Origin: Methanosarcinales archaeon
GTDB lineage: Archaea; Halobacteriota; Syntropharchaeia; Alkanophagales; Methanospirareceae
DNA length: 14,977 nt
NCBI GenBank assembly: GCA_025464585.1
Contig: JAODGL010000121.1
Span: forward strand, 1 to 14,977
Direction of reading: 5' to 3'
Part shown: piece after piece, positions 8,060-13,771 of the stretch
Position numbering within the stretch: the stretch's first letter is position 1
How the letters are laid out: every line of letters begins with the position of its first letter
Notes under the pieces: model-generated
The model's database searches: none
Told to the model about the DNA's origin: nothing
The model's input: only the letters and a program-made list of their open reading frames with translations
Made by a program: the position numbers and the translations under genes

Positions 8060-8914
8060 ATGAACGAAAAAATATTTCTGGTAGTGGTAGCGGCGATAGT
8101 GATGTTCTCAGCTTTCGCCAGTGCAGGTGTGCAAAGCGCTTTTGCCTTCAGTCCCGCAGCAGGTGACACCATAAAAATTGTTTCCCTGAGCACAGATAAG
8201 GACATATATCACCTGAGCGAGAATATGGAGATTGTTTTATCGGTATATTCCGCGGAGAACGTAAGCAACGTTCTCATCATTGTTTCGGGCTTGAAGGGCA
8301 GGCATGGAAAGAATCTGGTCTCTTTCTCGAGGGATGCGAACTTATCAGCAGGGGAGAATAAGGTGGTTTTCTCGTACAAGATACCTTCTTGCGGGTGTGC
8401 AGTGAGTTATGGCAATCATTTCATCAACGCCTCTGTCGTTCAAGACGGTGAAGTCATGAATGCAACGCATAGCATAGCGCTGACCAGCCGTGGTAAAATA
8501 ACCTACGTGAACATTACGGCTGAAGAGGCAAAGAGGGTGATAGATACGGAAGATGTCATTTTACTGGATGTGAGAACAGAAGAGGAGTATGACTCAGCGC
8601 ATATAGAGGAAGCTACTTTGATTCCAGTCGCAGAGTTATGTAACAGAACAGAGGAGTTGAATAAGAGCAAGAAAATCGTTGTTTATTGCCGCAGTGGTCA
8701 CAGGAGTGCAATAGCCAGCGATATTCTTATAGAGCATGGATTCAAAAGGGTTTACAATGTGCTCGGCGGAATAAACGAATGGGAAGAAAGAGGATATCCT
8801 GTTGTGAACACAACAACTTCAACCCTCAAACAGCCAGGATTCGAGACAGTTCTTGCAATTGCGGGTCTGCTTGCCATTGCCTATTGGATAAAGCACAAAA
8901 GAGAAAGGAGATGA
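8060..8914 (+). CDS. Exported rhodanese-domain protein with PGF-CTERM surface anchor
   Basis: A 284-residue secreted protein in four parts. Residues 1-30 are a signal peptide (Lys4, hydrophobic core, ASA-type cleavage region). Residues about 35-143 form a beta-rich domain with a CGC motif at 111-113 (inferred Ig-like; not assigned). Residues 148-248 are a rhodanese domain with ILLDVRTEEEYDSAHI and the active-site loop CRSGHRS, persulfide cysteine C210. Residues 259-284 are a PGF-CTERM sorting tail: PGF, a hydrophobic helix, then KHKRERR. PGF-CTERM proteins are processed by archaeosortase A and lipid-anchored, so the sulfurtransferase should sit outside the membrane. Several N-x-S/T sequons fit an exposed, glycosylated protein. 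GGTGAG precedes the ATG. It heads the sulfur cluster and shares its palindromic operator with the next, cytoplasmic gene. Its donor and acceptor (thiosulfate, polysulfide, sulfide) are unknown. Confidence 0.9.
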   Translation: MNEKIFLVVVAAIVMFSAFASAGVQSAFAFSPAAGDTIKIVSLSTDKDIYHLSENMEIVLSVYSAENVSNVLIIVSGLKGRHGKNLVSFSRDANLSAGENKVVFSYKIPSCGCAVSYGNHFINASVVQDGEVMNATHSIALTSRGKITYVNITAEEAKRVIDTEDVILLDVRTEEEYDSAHIEEATLIPVAELCNRTEELNKSKKIVVYCRSGHRSAIASDILIEHGFKRVYNVLGGINEWEERGYPVVNTTTSTLKQPGFETVLAIAGLLAIAYWIKHKRERR

Positions 8915-8920
8915 AAAATC

Positions 8921-8960
8921 ACCTTTATATATAACAATTGTTATAATATAAAAGCGGTGA
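8921..8960 (+). promoter_or_regulatory. NifU-like gene promoter with the same 16-bp palindromic operator
   Basis: A second perfect copy of TATAACAATTGTTATA lies at 8930-8945, immediately after CCTTTATATA, which serves as the TATA box. The ATG of the NifU-like gene at 8965 is about 35 bp from the TATA box, giving a very short leader with a GGTGAT Shine-Dalgarno. Having its own operator-promoter 50 bp behind the rhodanese stop means the NifU-led genes can be expressed independently but under the same control. Confidence 0.75.
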
Positions 8961-8964
8961 TAAA

Positions 8965-9228
8965 ATGCAGAAGAAAGTAAAAGAGGTAATAGAAAAAGAG
9001 GTGAGACCGCTTTTAGCGATGGACGGCGGCAGTATAGACCTGCTGAGCGCGGAGAATGGCGTGGTGAAGGTGAGGTTGAGCGGCGCATGCGCGGGATGTC
9101 CGATGAGCCAATACACACTGGCGAACTTCGTTGAAGCGACGCTGAAGGAGAAAGTCCCGGAGATAAAGGAAGTAATCATGGTAGATGACATCAGGGACAG
9201 GTTTAGAAGAGGTGAGATTTGCTATTAA
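8965..9228 (+). CDS. NifU C-terminal-domain Fe-S scaffold/carrier protein
   Basis: An 87-residue stand-alone NifU-like domain (the Nfu fold). It shows the family's MDGGSIDLL segment (19-27) and the cluster-binding C-x-x-C motif ACAGCPMSQ with C42 and C45. Such proteins hold or deliver [4Fe-4S] clusters in the cytoplasm. Length is standard and no residues are missing. The GGTGAT Shine-Dalgarno supports the ATG at 8965. It follows the exported rhodanese with a separate promoter and precedes the Cys-rich mini-protein by 19 bp, so it is probably co-transcribed with the mini-protein and the E1-like gene. A sulfur-carrier role in place of Fe-S assembly is possible given the company it keeps, but the sequence does not show it. 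Confidence 0.9.
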   Translation: MQKKVKEVIEKEVRPLLAMDGGSIDLLSAENGVVKVRLSGACAGCPMSQYTLANFVEATLKEKVPEIKEVIMVDDIRDRFRRGEICY

Positions 9229-9247
9229 ATCAAGGAGGTGAAAAAAA

Positions 9248-9391
9248 ATGGTAAAATGCGAGATGTGTGGAAAAGAAACGGATAATCCAAAGGATTTTGG
9301 CGTGAAAAAGCTGTGTGAAGATTGCTATGAGGAGATGATAAGAGATTACTATGGTGGATGCGGGTGTAGATGTGGCTGTGGATGGCGATGA
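9248..9391 (+). CDS. 47-residue Cys-rich mini-protein (zinc-ribbon-like plus CxCxCxC tail)
   Basis: A short gene not previously named here. A perfect AGGAGGTGA lies 8 bp before the ATG, one of the strongest ribosome sites in the window, so translation is likely. The protein has two CxxC pairs (C4/C7 in CEMCGK, C23/C26 in CEDC), the layout of a small zinc ribbon. It then ends in the unusual tail YYGGCGCRCGCGWR, with cysteines at 38, 40, 42 and 44 alternating with Gly or Arg. Eight of 47 residues are cysteine. The tail codons overlap the proposed start of the E1-like gene by 41 bp in another frame. Possible roles are a metal or sulfur carrier, an adaptor for the E1 enzyme (note Gly-Gly at 36-37), or a peptide substrate of the neighbouring YcaO/TfuA. 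None is established. I do not recognise a named family. Confidence 0.7.
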   Translation: MVKCEMCGKETDNPKDFGVKKLCEDCYEEMIRDYYGGCGCRCGCGWR

Positions 9392-10109
9392 GCGGGGTTT
9401 GAATAGATACGAGCGTCAAATAAAGATATTTGGAGAGGAAGGGCAGGGAAGGCTCAGAAGAGCGAAGGTCACAATCGCTGGCGCCGGCGGACTCGGTTCT
9501 GTCTCCGCAGCTTACCTAACGGTTGCGGGCGTTGGAAGGATAAGGGTCGTTGACCACGATGTAGTAGAGTTGAGCAATCTGAACCGTCAGATATTGCATT
9601 GGGAAAAGGATATAGGGCGTGAGAAAGCGGAATCGTTTGAAGAAAAGCTGTCGCAGATGAATTCAGAAGTGGAAGTGGCGGTGATGGGTCAGCGAATAAG
9701 TGAAGATAATGTTGCTGATGTTGTCAAGGGTTCTGATTTGATCGTTGATGCGATGGACAACTTTCAAACGAGATACTTGCTGAACCGGGTTGCGTTGGAG
9801 AAGAAAATACCTCTTTTCCATGGAGGCGTGTATGGATTTGAAGGTCAGGTGACAACGATAATCCCGGGTAAGACCGCTTGTCTAAGGTGCGTATTCCCGG
9901 AAGCACCAGCTCCAGAAACTTTTCCCGTAATAGGTGCTACGTGCGGCGTGATAGGCTGTATTCAAGCGACAGAAGTGGTGAAATATATAGTGGGTGCAGG
10001 GGAACTGCTGAAAAACAGGCTTTTGGTCTGGGATGGATTGGATGCGAGGATGGAGGAGTTTGCAGTTGAGAGGAACCCTGCATGCGAGGATTGTGGTGAG
10101 TTGAGATGA
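9351..10109 (+). CDS. ThiF/MoeB/HesA-like E1 adenylyltransferase
   Basis: An E1-type enzyme that adenylates the C-terminal glycine of a ThiS/MoaD-like sulfur carrier using ATP, in the cytoplasm. The core starts LNRYERQIKIFG (17-28). The nucleotide loop GAGGLG is at 44-49, the conserved acidic residue follows in VVDHD (67-70), and the arginine finger is in SNLNRQ (75-80). DAMDNFQTR (133-141) is also typical. Two CxxC pairs (C177/C180 and C245/C248) should hold the structural zinc. A cysteine at 198 (GATCGVIGC) lies near the region used for thioester or persulfide chemistry in some ThiF proteins. The ATG at 9351 overlaps the mini-protein gene; the first 16 residues are not family-like, so a later start, for example TTG at 9405, is possible. 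Neighbouring TfuA acts on thiocarboxylated ThiS in characterised systems, so this E1 probably charges that carrier. No ThiS gene is in the window. Confidence 0.88.
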   Translation: MVDAGVDVAVDGDERGLNRYERQIKIFGEEGQGRLRRAKVTIAGAGGLGSVSAAYLTVAGVGRIRVVDHDVVELSNLNRQILHWEKDIGREKAESFEEKLSQMNSEVEVAVMGQRISEDNVADVVKGSDLIVDAMDNFQTRYLLNRVALEKKIPLFHGGVYGFEGQVTTIIPGKTACLRCVFPEAPAPETFPVIGATCGVIGCIQATEVVKYIVGAGELLKNRLLVWDGLDARMEEFAVERNPACEDCGELR

Positions 10110-10201
10110 GGTGTGATCCCGATTTCAAATACTACCAAATCCCAAGTAAATCCAAAACTCCAAATCCTAAACAGGGAAAACAAACAAAAAATGATGATTA
10201 A
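10110..10201 (+). other. Short AT-rich spacer with imprecise AAATCC-type repeats
   Basis: This 92-bp gap between the E1 and YcaO genes contains several imperfect copies of a CAAATCC/CCAAAnTCC phrase in a row (10136-10170) with no ORF. The YcaO start follows GATGATTAA without a good Shine-Dalgarno. Similar low-complexity phrases flank the hairpin repeats near 12.1-12.3 kb. It may be an interspersed-repeat scar; a promoter for ycaO is not evident. Confidence 0.4.
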
Positions 10202-11434
10202 ATGAAACTTAAGTCGTGTATCAAGGGTTATAAGAAGGGAACGCATCGTGCAGTTCCTCCGGAGGAGACTTTAGCTCGAATAGAGCCGAAGATGCCTGCT
10301 GCGGGTGTTACACGCGTCGCGGACATAACCGGACTTGACAGGATAGGGATACCTGTGTTTTCGAGCATAAGACCAACTGCTGAGGGTGGTGCGGTATCGG
10401 TGTATAATGGTAAGGGAACAACGGTGGAGGAAGCTAAAGTTTCAGCAATGATGGAGGCTGTGGAACGATATTCTGCGGAAGTTCACGGAATGAAACTTTT
10501 AGTGGATAGTTATTCAGGGCTTAGCGAAAAGGAGAACGCTTTAAACCCGAAAGAATTGATACTTCCAGCTTATGTGAAGAATGCTGAGGAAGTTCGCATC
10601 CCATGGGTGAAGGGGTATGATTTGATACAAAAAGAGGAGATATACGTGCCTGCGAATGCGGTTTTTCATCCCTTGCCTTCGAGATATGATAGAGTCCGGC
10701 TGTTCAGAACGAATACGAACGGATTGGCAGCGGGTAACGAGATAGAGGAAGCGATTTTCCACGGTCTCGCAGAGGTGGTAGAAAGAGATGCGTGGTCGCT
10801 CGTGGAAATCACAGGAAACACGGGCGCGGTTGTGAAAATAAAGGAAGAAGGGATTCGTGTCCTCCAGGCGAAATTCTCGGATGCCGATATTTCACTGCTC
10901 ATACGGGATATAACGAGCGATGTCTGCGTGCCGACTTTTGCTGCTGTCTCTGATGACCTCATGCTGAGAGACCCGGCACTGCTCACTATCGGGATGGGGA
11001 CGCATACGAATGCAGAGGTTGCGGTCAAGAGAGCTTTGACCGAGGTTGCCCAGAGCAGACTCACGCAGATACACGGTGCGCGAGAGGACACCACGACGGC
11101 GGATGTGAGAAGGATAATGGGGTATGAATGGATGCGAAAGAGGAACGAGCACTGGTTCGTCACTTCAGAGGAGAAGGATTTTGAGATGGTGGACTCTTTT
11201 TCTTCGGATAGCGATGATTTCCTCGATGATATAAGATACACTGTGGAGCGGCTAAGGGGAGCTGGGTTAGAACGCGTGGTAGTGGTAGATTTAACGAGGG
11301 AAGAGATAGGAATGCCAGTAGTGAGAGTAATCGTGCCGGGATTAGAGATGTATGCGGTGGATGGTGACCGGATAGGACGGAGGTGTAAGGATGCAAGGAA
11401 AAAAAGTGGTCGTGTTCGTGGGACCGAGTCTTGA
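10202..11434 (+). CDS. ycaO: YcaO domain protein, thioamide-forming type (TfuA-associated)
   Basis: YcaO proteins use ATP to phosphorylate a backbone amide oxygen. Partnered with TfuA they install sulfur, and in methanogens and ANME archaea this makes the thioglycine of McrA. The 410-residue protein carries the YcaO ATP/Mg glutamates in order: SAMMEAVERYSAE (81-93), GNEIEEAIFHGLAEVVERDAW (178-198), and the NAEVAVKRALTEVAQSR helix (270-286). The N-terminus (THRAVPPEETLARIEP) is the usual one for archaeal members, so the ATG at 10202 is well supported even though its Shine-Dalgarno is weak. The C-terminus overlaps tfuA by 44 bp, indicating strong translational coupling. The last 15 or so residues are basic and lie entirely in the overlap. 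The McrA target is inferred from family knowledge; a local peptide target (the Cys-rich mini-protein) cannot be excluded. The mcr genes are not in this window. Confidence 0.93.
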   Translation: MKLKSCIKGYKKGTHRAVPPEETLARIEPKMPAAGVTRVADITGLDRIGIPVFSSIRPTAEGGAVSVYNGKGTTVEEAKVSAMMEAVERYSAEVHGMKLLVDSYSGLSEKENALNPKELILPAYVKNAEEVRIPWVKGYDLIQKEEIYVPANAVFHPLPSRYDRVRLFRTNTNGLAAGNEIEEAIFHGLAEVVERDAWSLVEITGNTGAVVKIKEEGIRVLQAKFSDADISLLIRDITSDVCVPTFAAVSDDLMLRDPALLTIGMGTHTNAEVAVKRALTEVAQSRLTQIHGAREDTTTADVRRIMGYEWMRKRNEHWFVTSEEKDFEMVDSFSSDSDDFLDDIRYTVERLRGAGLERVVVVDLTREEIGMPVVRVIVPGLEMYAVDGDRIGRRCKDARKKSGRVRGTES

Positions 11435-12053
11435 AGCAGAAACTGCAAAGAAGATACTGGATGCGGAATACAGACCGCCTGCGAGCAGAGGTGATATTTT
11501 CAAGGCAGTCCGGGAAGGTGCAAAGATAATAGGATTGATAGACGGTGTATTCTTTCAAGCCTGCTCGATAGCGCATCGTGAGATACTGTATGCGTTTGAG
11601 AAAGGAGTGAAGGTGGTAGGAGCATCGAGTATGGGTGCTTTAAGGGCTTCTGAACTCTATTTATATGGTATGGAAGGCGTTGGGAGGATATACGAACTTT
11701 ATAGGAAAGGTGAATTGGTTTCAGACGATGAAGTTGCATTGATTTTTGAACCTGAGTCATTCAAACCGCTATCCGAACCTTTGGTGAACATACGATACAA
11801 TTTAGGTATGGCAGAAGAAAGAGGGATAATAAGTAAAGAAGTGAAGGAGAAGATATTGAGCATAGCGAAATCGTTGTATTACCCGGAGCGGGATTATGAG
11901 AGGATATTGAGCCTTGCGGAAGTTGAGGTAGAAAAAGAGGTTTTGGAGCGGTTAAAGAAGTTCTTGAGAGAAGGGAAAAGGGATTTGAAACGAGAAGATG
12001 CGATTGAAGCGTTGAAGAGGATAAAGGAAATATATAACAATAACAACCGTTAA
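11391..12053 (+). CDS. tfuA: TfuA-like protein, sulfur-delivery partner of YcaO
   Basis: A 220-residue TfuA protein. The N-terminal core (1-105) shows VVVFVGPSL, the YRPPASRGDI segment (27-36), FFQACSIAHREIL and the signature GASSMGALRASEL (77-89), followed by GMEGVGRI. In the characterised methanogen system TfuA hydrolyses thiocarboxylated ThiS with a Ser-Lys pair and raises YcaO affinity for its substrate. The serines in SSMGA are candidates for that site. The C-terminal part (about 140-220) is charged and helical. The start ATG at 11391 lies inside ycaO behind GTAAGG, with a 44-bp overlap, so the two are made together. It is the last gene of the sulfur cluster. Its 3' end contains TATAACAATAACAACCG, which superficially resembles the operator half-site but is coding. 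Confidence 0.92.
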   Translation: MQGKKVVVFVGPSLEAETAKKILDAEYRPPASRGDIFKAVREGAKIIGLIDGVFFQACSIAHREILYAFEKGVKVVGASSMGALRASELYLYGMEGVGRIYELYRKGELVSDDEVALIFEPESFKPLSEPLVNIRYNLGMAEERGIISKEVKEKILSIAKSLYYPERDYERILSLAEVEVEKEVLERLKKFLREGKRDLKREDAIEALKRIKEIYNNNNR

Positions 12054-12130
12054 AGATGGTGGTGTAAGCCGAATCCCTCTCCGAAGATGCTCAATAGATT
12101 GTGGAAAATTCTAAATCACAAGCACCAAAT

Positions 12131-12171
12131 AAGCCCTTACAGGGCTTGCGGGGTCGTGGGCAGAGCCCACG
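12131..12171 (+). repeat. Paired-hairpin repeat, copy A
   Basis: Two adjacent stem-loops. The first is AAGCCC, loop TTACA, GGGCTT (12131-12147). After GCGGGGT comes the second, CGTGGGC, loop AGA, GCCCACG (12155-12171). Both stems are perfect. It lies 78 bp after tfuA and has no T-tract, so it is not a typical terminator. Copy B starts 111 bp downstream. Confidence 0.75.
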
Positions 12172-12241
12172 GAAGCAAATTCAAATATCTAAATTCAAAA
12201 AACCCCTTAGCAAGTCTGTTTTGAGCATTGGGATTTTGATT

Positions 12242-12285
12242 AAACCCTTACAGGGTTTTCGGGGTCAACGGGGCGAAGCCCCGTT
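12242..12285 (+). repeat. Paired-hairpin repeat, copy B with compensatory changes
   Basis: Same architecture as copy A: AAACCC, loop TTACA, GGGTTT (12242-12258), then TCGGGGTC, then AACGGGGC, loop GAA, GCCCCGTT (12267-12285). The loop TTACA and the linker CGGGGTC are conserved between copies, while both stems differ and still pair perfectly. The differences are therefore compensatory, which points to selection for or a copying mechanism based on secondary structure. Confidence 0.75.
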
Positions 12286-12498
12286 ATTGGGTATTGTTTG
12301 GTATTTATAATTTGAAACCATGTCATGGGACTTTCGTGTTGAAGATCGAAGGGGGAGAAGAGATCGACGGACTTTGCTCAGGAGACCAAAGCTTTAAGAA
12401 GAAGAATGACGGCACCGCCTGCGCATTCGGGTCTCTCCCCCCATTGCAGTTACGCATACCTTCAATTACAACTCCTTAGAGGAGCTTTGCCCTTTTAA

Positions 12499-13370
12499 AA
12501 ATATACGCAGTCAATCCAATTTTCAGCAGAGCTGAGACATAACTCACCTCTCGGAGGATACATTCCCGGTAAGTATTCCTCCATAATATCGTCTGTTTCG
12601 CATTTAGGTTGCCCTGAGGCATTAGGACCCATCAGTTTTGCGTTACTGTGCCATCGTGACCGTTACAAAAGCTTTGATGTTGAGCCCTATGATGCGAGAA
12701 ATCTCCTCTGCTTCGGTGCAGGTCAATTATCAGGGTCTAAGCTCTATGGTTTCCACCGTCTAATCTTTGCAGCAAGGTCACCTCTCTGGAACGGTTTTTT
12801 TATAAGTTCGATGGGGGGCGCCGCTCTGCCTCTATACCACGCAGGTCTGGATTACGTGGCAGTTGAAGGCAGGTCTGAGGATTATCTTATCGCGGCAATA
12901 AAAGGAGCTGGGGATGGAACCCTTGAAACACGTTTCGAAGAAATCAGTGAACGGGATATAATGGACCTCTTCCATGGCTATGGAGATAAGAGAGGATGGT
13001 ATGCCCTACAGCAGTACACCTATGAAAAGTTCAATGAACTCTTCCTCGGTGAAAATAGGTATATGGATTTCAGGATACTCACCGTAGGTCCATCATCTTT
13101 AAATACGAACTTCGGCGCCATCTGTTCAACCGTGATCCGCAACGGGAAATTTAGATTAGGGGTTGACGATTGGGCAGGTAGAGGGGGCATGGGGTCTCTC
13201 ATGGCTCAAGCACATAGAACCGTTGCGATTGCATACGGAGGCACATACAATGGTAAAACGTTTACTGAGAACATTAAAGACATTAAAGTGGTAAATAAAA
13301 TCTTCCAGGAGGAATTTCAGGAAAAATATACTGAATACGTCATCAAAGCGGGGAAAAAATTTAATCATCA
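12499..13370 (+). pseudogene. Truncated aldehyde:ferredoxin oxidoreductase-like gene
   Basis: The frame is open from 12499 to 13545 but the AOR-like sequence runs only from about 12600 to 13370. It contains YDARNLLCFGAGQLSGS, RSPLWNGFFISSMGGAALP, the AGYDA-like HAGLDYVAVEG, ILTVGPSSLNTNFG and WAGRGGMGSLMAQAH, all recognisable tungstopterin-domain segments. No ATG, GTG or TTG occurs in frame before the ATG at 12811, which is already inside the domain, so the true N-terminus is missing. The sequence stops resembling AOR after VIKAGKKF near 13365, where an intact protein would need about 300 more residues including the remaining cofactor and Fe-S ligands. What follows is the antisense of the HTH gene. 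It is a different paralogue from the remnant at 7751-8004, since both cover the same N-terminal region with divergent sequence. No function expected unless expressed as a short fragment from 12811. Confidence 0.82.
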
Positions 13371-13383
13371 TGAATTCATACTC

Positions 13384-13692
13384 TTATCCAATTTGCAAAC
13401 CTCCCTCTATCCTGAGCTTCATGCAGATCTCACAGATTCTCTGAGCCAGGTTATCTACATCTCCTCGTGTGATATCGTTTGCAAGCTTTTTTATCTCTTC
13501 CTTCACAGAAGCTTTAAAGTCAATTTTATAGCCTCTCTTCTTTGATACATATTGAGAGACGGCTGCGGGTGTAATTTCGAGCAACTCAGAGATATCTTTT
13601 TGAGATAGCCCATTTTTAACCAGTTCTTCCGCGAGCGCGGCGCGTATGCTTGGTAATACATCCCATACGATTACTTCACATGGCGATTTCAT
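13384..13692 (-). CDS. XRE-type HTH transcriptional regulator (COG2522-like), possibly clipped at the C-terminus
   Basis: A 102-residue archaeal regulator. It opens CEVIVWDVLPSIRAALAEEL and has a clear helix-turn-helix at about 28-52: LSQKDISELLEITPAAVSQY, then VSKKRG. A helical region follows, with C87 and C90 (RICEIC) forming a CxxC that could bind a metal or Fe-S cluster and act as a sensor. The protein ends GGLQIG soon after this, where relatives usually continue with further cysteines (from memory), so the C-terminus may be lost. It converges on the truncated AOR with about 15 bp between the recognisable parts, as expected if one deletion removed both 3' ends. AGAGGAAG precedes the ATG. 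Two operator-like palindromes lie in the 79 bp it shares with the GMC gene, and two perfect ones lie in the sulfur cluster, making it the best candidate regulator of all four sites. Confidence 0.82.
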   Translation of the reverse strand: MKSPCEVIVWDVLPSIRAALAEELVKNGLSQKDISELLEITPAAVSQYVSKKRGYKIDFKASVKEEIKKLANDITRGDVDNLAQRICEICMKLRIEGGLQIG

Positions 13693-13708
13693 CTTCCTCT
13701 GCTCACAT

Positions 13709-13755
13709 CTTTATATATAACAATTTTATATTTTATTCACAATTGTTAATTGATA
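13709..13755. promoter_or_regulatory. Divergent HTH/GMC promoter with two degenerate operator copies
   Basis: CTTTATATA (13710-13718) leads into TATAACAATTTTATA (13716-13730), which is the 16-bp palindrome of the sulfur cluster with one G lost from its right arm. Eight bases on, CACAATTGTTAATTG (13738-13752) contains the same palindromic core ACAATTGT (13739-13746). The region can serve both directions: GMC on the plus strand (AAGGAGA before the ATG at 13772) and the HTH gene on the minus strand. Autoregulation by the HTH protein is the natural reading, but binding is untested. Confidence 0.65.
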
Positions 13756-13771
13756 AGGAGATATATAAAGC

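Larger units (their letters stand above)
12054..12498 (+). other. Non-coding stretch with hairpin repeats and unassigned sequence
   Basis: This 445-bp stretch has no gene I can support. Its left part (12090-12300) holds the two paired-hairpin repeats listed separately, set in AT-rich phrases such as AAATTC and CTAAAT. Its right part (12300-12498) is more even in composition and has short open frames on both strands, but none resembles a known family or has a ribosome site. It may be debris upstream of the second AOR remnant. Confidence 0.5.

Noticed and set aside
10666..11448. A 260-codon open frame on the minus strand opposite ycaO
   Set aside because: It is a shadow of the strongly coding YcaO frame: serine-rich composition, no motifs and no ribosome site.
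12033..12056. TATAACAATAACAACCGTTA at the end of tfuA, resembling the operator
   Set aside because: It encodes the Tyr-Asn-repeat C-terminus of TfuA, lacks the palindrome and has no recognised gene after it, so the likeness is best explained by coding AT-rich sequence.
12131..12171. Hairpins after tfuA as an intrinsic terminator
   Set aside because: There is no downstream T-tract, and the same structure recurs 111 bp later with conserved loops, which fits a repeat element better.
12294..12479. 61-codon plus-strand frame in the gap after tfuA
   Set aside because: No family resemblance, no Shine-Dalgarno, and it begins in the flank of the hairpin repeat; treated as unassigned non-coding sequence.
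13384..13545. Plus-strand extension of the AOR frame to 13545
   Set aside because: Beyond about 13370 the frame is simply the antisense of the HTH gene and has no AOR resemblance.
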